Assembly (NCBI GenBank): GCA_937926755.1
Contig: CALBBA010000086.1
Location: forward strand, 1 to 20,219
Direction of reading: 5' to 3'
Length of the DNA stretch: 20,219 bases
DNA from: an uncultured Collinsella sp.
Lineage (GTDB): Bacteria > Actinomycetota > Coriobacteriia > Coriobacteriales > Coriobacteriaceae
The notes under the pieces are model-generated. The model was not told where the DNA came from, made no database searches, and saw nothing but the letters and a program-made list of their open reading frames with translations. Below are positions 6,738-14,081 of this stretch, in pieces; the stretch's first letter is position 1; the number at the start of each line of letters is the position of its first letter. The translations under genes were made by a program, and so were the position numbers.

Positions 6738-7537
6738 TGGAGGCGTTTTCGTTTGGCAGCTACTATCCGAGCGATAGCGCGATCCATCGCCTGGATCCGC
6801 GCACCAAGCTGCTCCTGGGCTTTGTATTTTTGATCACGACGCTCACAGTCAGCAGCTTCCGCGGACTGGCCCCGGTCGCAATTTTCGTTGTGCTGACCTA
6901 TGCCGTGTCTCGGGTGCCGGTTCGTCGCGTTCTGTCGTCGATGGCGCCGCTGCTGGCAATCGTCGTCGTGGTCGCGGTGCTCAACTTGTTTACCGATCAG
7001 AGTGGGCGCATCCTGTGGCAGCTCGGCTTTCTGCAGATAAGCGAGGGCTCACTGCGTTCTGCCGCCTTTATGGCGTGTCGCCTGACGTTGATGATGGCCG
7101 GCATGAGCGCCATTACACTCACCACGCCGACGCTCGACCTCACCGCGGGCTTTGAGCGCCTGCTCGCGCCGTTTGCGCGTGTGGGACTTCCTGCGCACGA
7201 GCTCGGCATGATCATGGGTATCGCGCTACGCTTTATGCCGCAGTTTGCCATTGAGATGAAGCAGACGGCCGATGCACAGGCAAGCCGCGGCGCGCGCGTG
7301 ACGGGCGGTCCGCTCGGCGGCGTGCGTATGCTCGGCAGTGTGGAGATTCCACTGTTCACGGGCGTGTTCCGTCATGCCGAGACGTTGTCTGCCGCCATGG
7401 ATGCACGCTGCTATCACGGCGAGCAGGGCCGCACGCGCCTGCATGCGCTTGCATTTGGCCGCGGCGATGCGTTGGCGGCGGTGGTGACGGCGTTGCTGCT
7501 CATCTGCGTCATCGTCATCAATCTTCAACTTGTTTAG
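6737..7537 (+). CDS. ecfT: ECF transporter transmembrane coupling subunit EcfT
   Basis: This 266-residue integral membrane protein links the ATPases to the substrate-binding RibU. RLDPRTKLLLGF near residue 18 is the usual EcfT opening and is followed by clustered hydrophobic helices (about 24-85). A cytoplasmic coupling region ends in two Ala-Arg-Gly-type motifs that dock on the ATPases. Here they read SRG at 183-185 and ARC at 223-225 (in AMDARCYHG, where families typically show ARGY), so the second glycine is replaced by cysteine. One more helix closes the protein (about 245-264). The start ATG at 6737 shares its A with the upstream stop and follows GAGGAGGG. An earlier TTG at 6731 is possible but falls in the ribosome site. 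The next gene starts 30 bp later with no terminator. Confidence 0.92.
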   Translation: MEAFSFGSYYPSDSAIHRLDPRTKLLLGFVFLITTLTVSSFRGLAPVAIFVVLTYAVSRVPVRRVLSSMAPLLAIVVVVAVLNLFTDQSGRILWQLGFLQISEGSLRSAAFMACRLTLMMAGMSAITLTTPTLDLTAGFERLLAPFARVGLPAHELGMIMGIALRFMPQFAIEMKQTADAQASRGARVTGGPLGGVRMLGSVEIPLFTGVFRHAETLSAAMDARCYHGEQGRTRLHALAFGRGDALAAVVTALLLICVIVINLQLV

Positions 7538-7567
7538 GCGCGATTCGGGCGCAAGAAAGGGGTCCCT

Positions 7568-8014
7568 ATGACCGACAACGACCGCACGGCTCAGCTTGAG
7601 CGCGCCTGTTCGTATCTCAGGCGCATTCCGGCGTGGTTTCTGGCCACGACCGATGCAAGTGACGGGCATCAGCCTCGCGTGAGGCCGTTTTCGTTTGCCA
7701 TGGTCGATGACGGTAAGTTGTGGTTTTGCACGTCGCGCGACAAGGATGTGTGGGCGGAGCTGAGTGCGAATCCCAAGTTTGAACTCTCGGGCTGGAAGCC
7801 GGGGGAGTGCTGGATAGTGTTGACCGGCGAGGCCGCACTTGAGGACGACGCAGTTGCGAGCGACAAGGTGCGTCAAGCGGGTTTTAAGCACATGGTGGGC
7901 ATTGGCGAGCAACACGATAGTGCCAACGACGGCCGCCTTGCGTTTTTCTCGGTCCGCAATATCGTCGCCCGCTTCTGTGATATCGACGGCAGCGAGGAGC
8001 GCCTGGAGCTCTAG
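7568..8014 (+). CDS. Pyridoxamine 5'-phosphate oxidase-like flavoprotein (first of two paralogues)
   Basis: This 148-residue single-domain protein has the split-barrel FMN-binding fold of the PNPOx-like group. AWFLATTD, QPRVRPFSFAMVDDGKLWFCTS and KDVWAEL are the family core; the R-P-F-S-F strand and the C-T-S turn normally lie at the FMN site. It is much shorter than true PdxH and lacks its C-terminal signature, so I do not call it a vitamin B6 enzyme. Likely roles are flavin-dependent reduction or FMN storage and sensing, and the substrate is unknown. AAAGGGG precedes the ATG. It follows ecfT by 30 bp, which puts an FMN-using protein in the same FMN-regulated transcript as the riboflavin importer. 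The next gene is a clear paralogue. Confidence 0.85.
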   Translation: MTDNDRTAQLERACSYLRRIPAWFLATTDASDGHQPRVRPFSFAMVDDGKLWFCTSRDKDVWAELSANPKFELSGWKPGECWIVLTGEAALEDDAVASDKVRQAGFKHMVGIGEQHDSANDGRLAFFSVRNIVARFCDIDGSEERLEL

Positions 8015-8058
8015 CTCACACAAACCAGGCTCTCAAACTGGCTAGTACAGGAGGAAAC

Positions 8059-8469
8059 GTGGACGGATTGAATACGGTTTTGGAGTATCTGACGTCGGTG
8101 CCGGCGTGGTACTTGGCGACGAGCGTGGACGGGCAGCCACATGTACGTCCGTTCTCGTTTGCACAGATTCAGGACGGTAAGCTGTGGTTTGTGACGGCGC
8201 GCACCAAAGACGTGTGGCAAGAGCTGCTGCAAAATCAGCGCTTTGAGGCCACGAGTTGGTGGCCGGGCCATGGCTGGCTCATCTTGCGCGGGCATGCGGG
8301 TCTGGATGACCAGGCCGCTCCCGATATGCGCGAGGCGGGCTGGAAGCACCTGGAGCGCCTGGGCGAGCACTACGAGGGCGCAGGCGATCCCACGCTCGTC
8401 TTCTTTAGCGTGGAGGAACCCGAGGCCTTTGTCTGCAACCATGACGAATGGGTGCCGGTCGAGCTCTAA
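8059..8469 (+). CDS. Pyridoxamine 5'-phosphate oxidase-like flavoprotein (second paralogue)
   Basis: This 136-residue protein is a close relative of the preceding product: PAWYLATS, PHVRPFSFAQIQDGKLWFVTAR and KDVWQELLQNQRFE align almost without gaps to it, pointing to a tandem duplication. The start is GTG at 8059, supported by a textbook AGGAGG ending four bases upstream; no ATG sits near it. This copy has His-Val-Arg in the first core strand where the first copy has Arg-Val-Arg, and a Trp-rich segment TSWWPGHGW in the middle. As with its neighbour, an FMN-binding split barrel is well supported and the reaction is not known. It is the last gene before the operon terminator. Confidence 0.85.
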   Translation: MDGLNTVLEYLTSVPAWYLATSVDGQPHVRPFSFAQIQDGKLWFVTARTKDVWQELLQNQRFEATSWWPGHGWLILRGHAGLDDQAAPDMREAGWKHLERLGEHYEGAGDPTLVFFSVEEPEAFVCNHDEWVPVEL

Positions 8470-8513
8470 ACGAGTCTCTCAGCAAGCTTCGACAATTCAA
8501 ATTCTCGCATGTA

Positions 8514-8576
8514 GCGGGCCCCACATTGCAACGTCACCGTAAGGTGCACTGGGCAATATGGGGCCCGCATTTATTT
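8514..8576 (+). terminator. Intrinsic terminator closing the riboflavin operon
   Basis: A 16-bp stem (8514-8529 with 8553-8568) has one mismatch, which is a G-U wobble in RNA. It encloses a small inner hairpin, CACC-GTAA-GGTG, and is followed by ATTTATTT. It lies 44 bp after the second flavoprotein gene and separates the operon from argC. Confidence 0.9.
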
Positions 8577-8610
8577 GTCAATTCCTTCGAGTGAATGTGT
8601 CGGGACTGTT

Positions 8611-8734
8611 TCAATGCATGAATATGTAAAAGATTTGCGTATATATGCATCTTTTGGTGCTAAAGTTTCAACTCACTTCATAACGACGGCTGCGGGATGC
8701 GCATTGGTGCATAACTGCAGACAAGGAGTCCGAT
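8611..8734 (+). promoter_or_regulatory. argC upstream region with possible ArgR operator sites
   Basis: Three TGC-rich near-palindromic sites occur in this AT-rich leader: AATGCATGAATATG around 8613-8626, TGCGTATATATGCA at 8636-8649 (a 14-bp palindrome with one mismatched pair) and TGCGCATTGGTGCA at 8698-8711. Known bacterial ARG boxes are AT-rich palindromes with TGAAT or TGCAT half-sites, so arginine repressor binding is plausible given the downstream genes. No convincing -35/-10 pair could be chosen. The Shine-Dalgarno AAGGAG (8723-8728) precedes the argC ATG. Confidence 0.45.
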
Positions 8735-9805
8735 ATGTCTTTAAAGGTTGGAATCGTCGGTGCGGCTGGATATGCCGGCGCCGAGCTCATTCGCCTCGTC
8801 CTCGGTCATCCCGAGTTTGAACTTGCTGCCATTACGTCCAACGCCGATGCCGGCCAGCCGCTGTCCGCGGTGTACCCGAGTTTCGCCGGCGTGAGCGATC
8901 TTGTCTTCACGATGCACGATGCCCCCGAGCTCAAGAACTGCGACGCGGTCTTTTTGGCCGTGCCGCACACGGCTGCCATGGCACAGGTGCCCGCCCTGCT
9001 TGCCGCGGGAGTCTCCTGCATTGACCTCTCGGCCGACTACCGCCTGAGCGATCCGGCCACCTTTGAGGCCTGGTATACCGCCGAACACACGAGTCCCGAG
9101 TTGCTCAAGACCCGTGCCTTTGGCCTGCCCGAGCTATTCTGCCGGGACTTGGAGACCGCCGCATCCGACCATGCCGACGGCAAACCCGTGCTGGTCGCCT
9201 GCGCCGGTTGCTATCCCACCGCAACGAGCCTTGCCGCCGCGCCCGCCGTGCGCGCTGGCTGGGTTGCCCAGAGCGGCCCCGTGATCGTTGATGCCATCAG
9301 CGGCGTGACGGGTGCCGGCAAGTCCTGCAACGCTCGTACGCATTTTTGCAGCGCTGACGAGAACTTGGAGGCCTACGGCGTGGGCAAGCATCGCCACACG
9401 CCCGAGATTGAGCAAATCCTTGGCCTGACCGATCGCGTCGTCTTCACCCCGCATCTGGCACCGCTCAAGCGCGGCCTGCTCTCCACGGTGACGCTGCCGC
9501 TCACGCCGCAGGCCATCGACTCCCTGGCTCTTGAGGATGTCGTCGACTATTACAAGCAGTTCTACGCTGGACGCACCTTTGTGCGTGTGCTCGACGCCGG
9601 CCAGCAGCCCAAGACGGCTTCGGTCGTTGGAACCAACGCCGCCCAGATTGGCCTTGCGCTCAACAAACGCGCGGGCGTGCTGGTGGCGACGGGCGCTATC
9701 GACAATCTGTGCAAGGGCGCTGCGGGCCAAGCAGTCCAGTGTGCCAATATCGTCTTTGGCTTTGACGAGCGACGAGGCTTGCCCACAGTGGCGTGCCCGG
9801 TGTAG
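8735..9805 (+). CDS. argC: N-acetyl-gamma-glutamyl-phosphate reductase
   Basis: This 356-residue protein catalyses the NADPH-dependent reduction of N-acetylglutamyl-phosphate to the semialdehyde, the third step of the acetylated arginine route in the cytoplasm. The Rossmann nucleotide loop GIVGAAGYAGAEL is at residues 6-18. The catalytic cysteine is Cys159 in ACAGCYPTA. SGVTGAGK near 190 and HRHTPEIEQ near 220 are further family signatures. The length is typical of bacterial ArgC. AAGGAG lies six bases before the ATG. It opens the cluster argC-argJ-argB-argD and is separated from argJ by 134 bp containing only a weak hairpin, so read-through into argJ is likely. Confidence 0.96.
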   Translation: MSLKVGIVGAAGYAGAELIRLVLGHPEFELAAITSNADAGQPLSAVYPSFAGVSDLVFTMHDAPELKNCDAVFLAVPHTAAMAQVPALLAAGVSCIDLSADYRLSDPATFEAWYTAEHTSPELLKTRAFGLPELFCRDLETAASDHADGKPVLVACAGCYPTATSLAAAPAVRAGWVAQSGPVIVDAISGVTGAGKSCNARTHFCSADENLEAYGVGKHRHTPEIEQILGLTDRVVFTPHLAPLKRGLLSTVTLPLTPQAIDSLALEDVVDYYKQFYAGRTFVRVLDAGQQPKTASVVGTNAAQIGLALNKRAGVLVATGAIDNLCKGAAGQAVQCANIVFGFDERRGLPTVACPV

Positions 9806-9939
9806 CACATTCGATTGTTAACGATTTGGTAGTCGGGCATCGAGTGGGGCGCCACTCTTAAGCTGGTCTCATGATCACGACTGGCATGGCGCACCAACCG
9901 ATGTCCGTTTTTTGTTTGACATAAGGAGTCATAAAGACG

Positions 9940-11208
9940 ATGAATACCGACCTGATTGATATCAAGATTCGCGCCGTCGAGGGTGGCGTTACGGCAGCGG
10001 CCGGCTTTAAGGCCGCAGGCATCCATGCGGGATTCCGGAAGAATCCCGAGCGCTTAGACTATGCGCTCGTCATGCCCGATAAACCCTGTCCCGGCGCCGG
10101 CGTGTTTACGACCAACCGCTTTTGCGCGGCGCCCGTGCAGGTGAGCCGTGCCAACCTGGGCGGTGCGGACAAGGGCTACGGTATCATCGCCGGTGTTTCA
10201 ATCAACTCCGGCAACGCGAACGCCGCCACGGGCGAGACCGGCCTTGCCTGCGCGCGCGAGACCTGCAACATCGCATCGCAGGTTATCGGCTGCGAACCCC
10301 AGCAGATCCTGGTTGCCTCCACGGGTGTGATTGGCCAGATTCTGCCGATCGACACGTTTGAGACAGCCATTCCTGTTGCCTACGAGGCGCTCTCCGCCCA
10401 CGGTGGCGCCGATGCCGCTCGCGCCATCATGACGACCGACACGCACTCCAAGGAGTACGCCGTGTCCTACGTCAGTGAGGCTGCGGGTCATGCGGGCAAT
10501 GTCTATACGGTAGGCGGCATGTGCAAGGGCTCGGGCATGATCATGCCTAATATGGCCACCATGATCGCAGTTATCACCACCGATGCCCCCGTCGAGCCTG
10601 CGGCACTTCATGCCCTGCTGCTCTCGACCGTCAAGCAGACCTTTAACAAGGTAACGGTCGATTCCGACACCTCGACCAACGACACCTGCATCATGCTTGC
10701 TTCTGGCGCTGCTGCCGCAGATGCCGAGGCCATCGTCGAGGGCACTGACGCCTTTGACGAGTTGGCCTTTGCCGTGCACGAGGTGTGCGAGAGCCTGGCG
10801 CGCAACATCGCGGCCGATGGCGAGGGTGCGTCAAAGCTCGTGACGGTTAACATTACCGGCGCCGCCAACGACGAGGAAGCCGATATCGCCGCCCGTGCCG
10901 TCGCCAACTCGCCGCTCGTCAAGACCTGCATCGCTGGCCACGACTGCAACTGGGGCCGCGTTGCCATGGCGCTCGGCAAGTGCGGCGTGAAGTTTAATCA
11001 GGAAGACGTTTCCATCGACATGATGGGCATGCCTGTCTGTCGCGACGGTCTGACTGTTCCCTTTGACGAGGACGAGGCTCTACGACGTTTCGAGGCGCCC
11101 GAGATCGTGATCTCGGCCGACCTGGGCGCAGGCGACGCGGCAACGACCGTGTGGACCTGCGACCTCACGCACGAGTACATCTCCATCAACGGCGACTACC
11201 GTTCCTAG
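9940..11208 (+). CDS. argJ: Bifunctional ornithine acetyltransferase / N-acetylglutamate synthase
   Basis: This 422-residue protein moves the acetyl group from N-acetylornithine to glutamate, so the pathway recycles acetate. Many homologues also make N-acetylglutamate from acetyl-CoA; whether this one does cannot be judged here. The precursor self-cleaves before the nucleophilic threonine. That residue is Thr207 in CKGSGMIMPNMATM, giving alpha and beta chains of about 206 and 216 residues. SINSGNANAATG (about 88), TTDTHSKE (about 165) and the C-terminal GHDCNWGRVAMALG and YRS ending are also diagnostic. AAGGAG lies upstream of the ATG. No argA-type synthase is visible in the window, which agrees with the cyclic pathway using ArgJ. 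Confidence 0.96.
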   Translation: MNTDLIDIKIRAVEGGVTAAAGFKAAGIHAGFRKNPERLDYALVMPDKPCPGAGVFTTNRFCAAPVQVSRANLGGADKGYGIIAGVSINSGNANAATGETGLACARETCNIASQVIGCEPQQILVASTGVIGQILPIDTFETAIPVAYEALSAHGGADAARAIMTTDTHSKEYAVSYVSEAAGHAGNVYTVGGMCKGSGMIMPNMATMIAVITTDAPVEPAALHALLLSTVKQTFNKVTVDSDTSTNDTCIMLASGAAAADAEAIVEGTDAFDELAFAVHEVCESLARNIAADGEGASKLVTVNITGAANDEEADIAARAVANSPLVKTCIAGHDCNWGRVAMALGKCGVKFNQEDVSIDMMGMPVCRDGLTVPFDEDEALRRFEAPEIVISADLGAGDAATTVWTCDLTHEYISINGDYRS

Positions 11209-11289
11209 ATTCCAGGCGCGCTGCGCATCTTGCCGCGATTGCGGACAGTGGAGCACGGCGCGATAACGATACGAAAGACGAGGCAGATT

Positions 11290-12270
11290 ATGAAATTCGC
11301 ACGCGATTGTCGTTCGAGCGAATCCAACGAAGCAACCGCGCAGCTGCTGTTCGAAGCACTGCCGTGGATTAAAAACCTGACCGGCAAGACGGTTGTTATC
11401 AAATATGGCGGAGCAGCCATGGTTGACGAGCAGCTGCGCCGCGACGTGATGAGCGACATCGTTTTGCTCAAGATCATCGGCATGCGCCCCGTCATTGTGC
11501 ATGGCGGCGGCAAGGCCATCAACGAGGCGCTGAGCCATTACGATATTCCCGTCGAGTTTAAGAACGGCCAGCGCGTGACTACGCCGGCGACTATGGATAT
11601 CGTGCGCGAGGTGCTGGGCGGCAAGGTTAACCAGGAGCTGGTTGCTGCCATCAACCACCACGGCAACCTGGCCGTGGGCGTGTCGGGCAGCGATGCCGGC
11701 ACGCTCATCGCCGAGCCGCTCGACCCCGAACTCGGTCGCGTGGGCAAAGTGACGCACGTTAACACCGACTATATCGAGCGCTTACTCGATAGCGAGTACA
11801 TCCCCGTTATCGCTACCGTCGCGGCGGGGGAGGACGGCGGTTTCTTCAACATCAATGCCGATACCGCCGCCGGTGCCGTCGCGGCAGCGCTTCACGCGCA
11901 TAAGGCGATCTTTTTGACCGACGTCGATGGCCTGTACAAGGACTTTAGCGATAAGGATTCGCTTATCTCTAACCTAACGCTCGACGAGGTTAACGAGATG
12001 CTCTACGGTGGCGAGGTCGATAAGGGCATGATTCCCAAGCTGCGTGCGGCCGTCGATGCGCTTGCCGGCGGCGTATTTCGTGCCCACATCATTAACGGTA
12101 CCACGCCGCATTCGCTGCTCCTGGAGCTGCTGACCGATGCCGGCGTCGGCACCGTGATCCATTCCACCGAGACGGCTTACGAGTTCGATACGCATCCGCA
12201 TCCGCTTTCGACGTTTGCTGCGCGTCTGACCGAAAACCTTGACGAGGTCGAGAAGCTTCAGACGGTCTAG
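11290..12270 (+). CDS. argB: Acetylglutamate kinase
   Basis: This 326-residue kinase phosphorylates N-acetylglutamate, the second step of arginine synthesis. VVIKYGGAAM (35-44, with the phosphate-binding lysine), VIVHGGGKAINE (68-79), FNINADTAAGAVA (185-197) and LTDVDGLYKD (209-218) are family signatures. The N-terminal helix ATAQLLFEALPWIKNLTGK before the core, plus AHIINGT-PHSLLLELLTDAGVGTVI near 265-290, is the pattern of arginine-inhibited hexameric kinases, so feedback control by arginine is likely. After the usual end (about residue 291) there is an extra tail of about 35 residues. I chose the ATG at 11290, which follows GACGAGG. In-frame extension to 11230 lacks a ribosome site. Confidence 0.96.
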   Translation: MKFARDCRSSESNEATAQLLFEALPWIKNLTGKTVVIKYGGAAMVDEQLRRDVMSDIVLLKIIGMRPVIVHGGGKAINEALSHYDIPVEFKNGQRVTTPATMDIVREVLGGKVNQELVAAINHHGNLAVGVSGSDAGTLIAEPLDPELGRVGKVTHVNTDYIERLLDSEYIPVIATVAAGEDGGFFNINADTAAGAVAAALHAHKAIFLTDVDGLYKDFSDKDSLISNLTLDEVNEMLYGGEVDKGMIPKLRAAVDALAGGVFRAHIINGTTPHSLLLELLTDAGVGTVIHSTETAYEFDTHPHPLSTFAARLTENLDEVEKLQTV

Positions 12271-12339
12271 CTGACCCGCAGCCGCCCCATTCCTGCACCC
12301 ATAGCCCCGCGCCGTCTGGCGCCCAACGAAAGGCATCCC

Positions 12340-13623
12340 ATGTCACTTGCAGCTCAGCAATCGCTTGAATCCCATTACGTTATGCATACCTTTGGCCGCT
12401 CTCCGGTCGAGTTTGTCGAGGGTCACGGCATGAAGCTCGCCGGCGACGATGGCCGTGAGTACCTCGACTTTCTTGCCGGCATCGGCGTGTGCAGCCTAGG
12501 TCATGGCGACCCGGCTGTGCTCTCGGCGCTCGAGGCACAGACCAAAAAGCTCATGCATGTCTCCAACTATTTCTACATCGAGCAGCGCGGACAGGTCGCG
12601 GCGCTGCTGTCCAAGCTTGCTAACGACGACGTAGATGGTGCGCGCGTGCTTGCCGATGCCATTGTCGCCGGCGATGAGACCACGGCAGCTGCTCTTGGTG
12701 CCCCGGCTGCGGATGAGCAGGTTTGGGAGACCTTCTTTGCCAACTCTGGCGCCGAGGCCAACGAGGGCTCGATGAAGCTCGCGCGCCTGTACGCCAAGCG
12801 TGCCGGTAATGGCGGCAACACCATCGTGTGCATGCGCGGCGGCTTCCACGGCCGTACGCTCGAGACCATTGCCGCCACCATGCAGGATTGGCTGCAGGAC
12901 AGCTTCCGCCCGCTGCCGGGTGGCTTTGTGGCCTGCACGCCCAACGATGTGGATGAGCTGCGTGCGATCTTTAAGCAGCTGGGGAGCGAAATTTGTGCCG
13001 TGATGCTCGAGCCGATCCAGGGTGAGAGCGGTGTGCATCCCATGACCGAGGAGTTTATGGCTACGGCGCGCGACCTGGCACACGAAGTGGGCGCCGTGCT
13101 TATCGCCGACGAGGTCCAGTGCGGCATCTTCCGCTCCGGCAAGCCGTTTGCGTTCCAGACCTATGGCGTGGAGCCCGACATCATGAGCCTTGCCAAGGGC
13201 ATTGCTGATGGCGTGCCCATGGGTGCCGTCGTGGCGAAGAAGGAGATTGCCGACGTGTTTAAGCCGGGCGACCACGGCTCGACCTTTGGCGGTAGCTGCT
13301 TGGCCATCGCGGCGTGTGCCGCGACGCTCTCCGCGCTTGTGCGTGGCGATTATGCCGAGCATGCTGCCAAGGTGGGTGCCTATATGGAGGCAAAGCTCGC
13401 CAAGCTGCCGCACGTGACCGAGGTACGTGGTCGCGGCTTGATGCTCGGCTGTGATTTGGATGATGCCGCGGGCGACGCGCATGGTGTTGTTGCCCGCGCG
13501 CTGGCCGCCGGTGCCGTGATCAACGCTACGGGTGCGCATACGCTGCGTTTCCTGCCGCCACTCGTCTGCGAGGAAGCCGACGTGGACAGTCTGATCGAGA
13601 TCCTGTCGGGTGTTTTGGGCTAA
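12340..13623 (+). CDS. argD: Acetylornithine aminotransferase
   Basis: This 427-residue class-III PLP-dependent aminotransferase converts N-acetylglutamate semialdehyde to N-acetylornithine. NSGAEANEGSMKLAR (about 135), GGFHGRT (about 167), LEPIQGESGV (about 223), LIADEVQCG (about 254, with the PLP-binding Asp257) and the Schiff-base Lys286 in SLAKGIADGVPMGA are all present. It is longer than usual because about 30 residues (96-127, rich in Asp/Ala) are inserted just before the NSGAEANE segment. GAAAGG precedes the ATG. It lies 69 bp after argB and is the last arg gene here; argF, argG and argH are not in the window. ArgD proteins often also serve lysine synthesis (DapC activity), which cannot be told apart here. 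Confidence 0.95.
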   Translation: MSLAAQQSLESHYVMHTFGRSPVEFVEGHGMKLAGDDGREYLDFLAGIGVCSLGHGDPAVLSALEAQTKKLMHVSNYFYIEQRGQVAALLSKLANDDVDGARVLADAIVAGDETTAAALGAPAADEQVWETFFANSGAEANEGSMKLARLYAKRAGNGGNTIVCMRGGFHGRTLETIAATMQDWLQDSFRPLPGGFVACTPNDVDELRAIFKQLGSEICAVMLEPIQGESGVHPMTEEFMATARDLAHEVGAVLIADEVQCGIFRSGKPFAFQTYGVEPDIMSLAKGIADGVPMGAVVAKKEIADVFKPGDHGSTFGGSCLAIAACAATLSALVRGDYAEHAAKVGAYMEAKLAKLPHVTEVRGRGLMLGCDLDDAAGDAHGVVARALAAGAVINATGAHTLRFLPPLVCEEADVDSLIEILSGVLG

Positions 13624-13739
13624 CGCGGCGCAATAACTCAATTTGGACCGAGTTCCGGACTGCGGACGTGCCCTATGCGGCATGATTCAGCGGTCTGGAG
13701 CCCGTTTTGCCTTAGATTTGCTAAGGCAGGGAGACCTGC

Positions 13740-13967
13740 TGGTCAAAAAACATCAAATATGAGTACTGTTACCTTTTTAGTAGCAGCGATTTGGGGCATT
13801 TTTGATGCTTGTAGGCATGACGACCAGCTGCACGAGCTGACGTAGCTCCTCAAATGTTCAATAAAATGGACTCCTAACGAGAAGTACTCTCATTAGGAGC
13901 CCATTATTATGTGCAAACATATGTGACCAACGCAGCAACAGTACTCATATTTGGCATTTTTTGTCCA
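13740..13967. mobile_element. MITE-like palindromic element with about 31-bp terminal inverted repeats
   Basis: Arms 13740-13770 and 13937-13967 are inverted repeats with about four mismatches. Both contain CAAATATGAGTACTGTT, preceded by a run of A. The roughly 165-bp interior encodes nothing convincing and carries a terminator-type hairpin. There is no clear target-site duplication. The size and architecture resemble a miniature inverted-repeat element or a dispersed intergenic module. No transposase is nearby, so mobility is inference only. Confidence 0.55.
13866..13910 (+). terminator. Intrinsic terminator-type hairpin downstream of argD
   Basis: A 17-bp stem (13866-13882 with 13888-13904), with mismatches that are mostly wobble pairs, closes a 5-nt loop and runs into ATTATTAT. 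It would end the arg transcript about 240 bp after argD. The A-rich left flank could allow weaker function on the minus strand behind the DUF2207 gene, whose stop is at 14082. It lies inside the inverted-repeat element. Confidence 0.65.
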
Positions 13968-14081
13968 CTGCCCCTTGCGCGAAGGTCCTCAGCGGAAAGT
14001 TTGACCCGTTTCGATGCACAAAAATGGGATGAATCTTCCCTGGCAACCGCCCAGAAAGATCCACCCCAAAGCAAGCGCTCG

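Noticed and set aside
9826..9866. Small hairpin GAGTGG-GGCG-CCACTC between argC and argJ
   Set aside because: The stem is six pairs with no T-run. It is too weak to call a terminator, so argC and argJ are treated as one operon.
12496..13683. 395-codon minus-strand frame opposite argD
   Set aside because: It is a His/Arg-rich shadow frame. argD on the plus strand carries all catalytic residues.
13708..13732. Hairpin GCCTTAG-ATTTG-CTAAGGC after argD
   Set aside because: It is a seven-pair stem without a U-tract on either strand. The stronger hairpin at 13866-13904 is the better terminator candidate.
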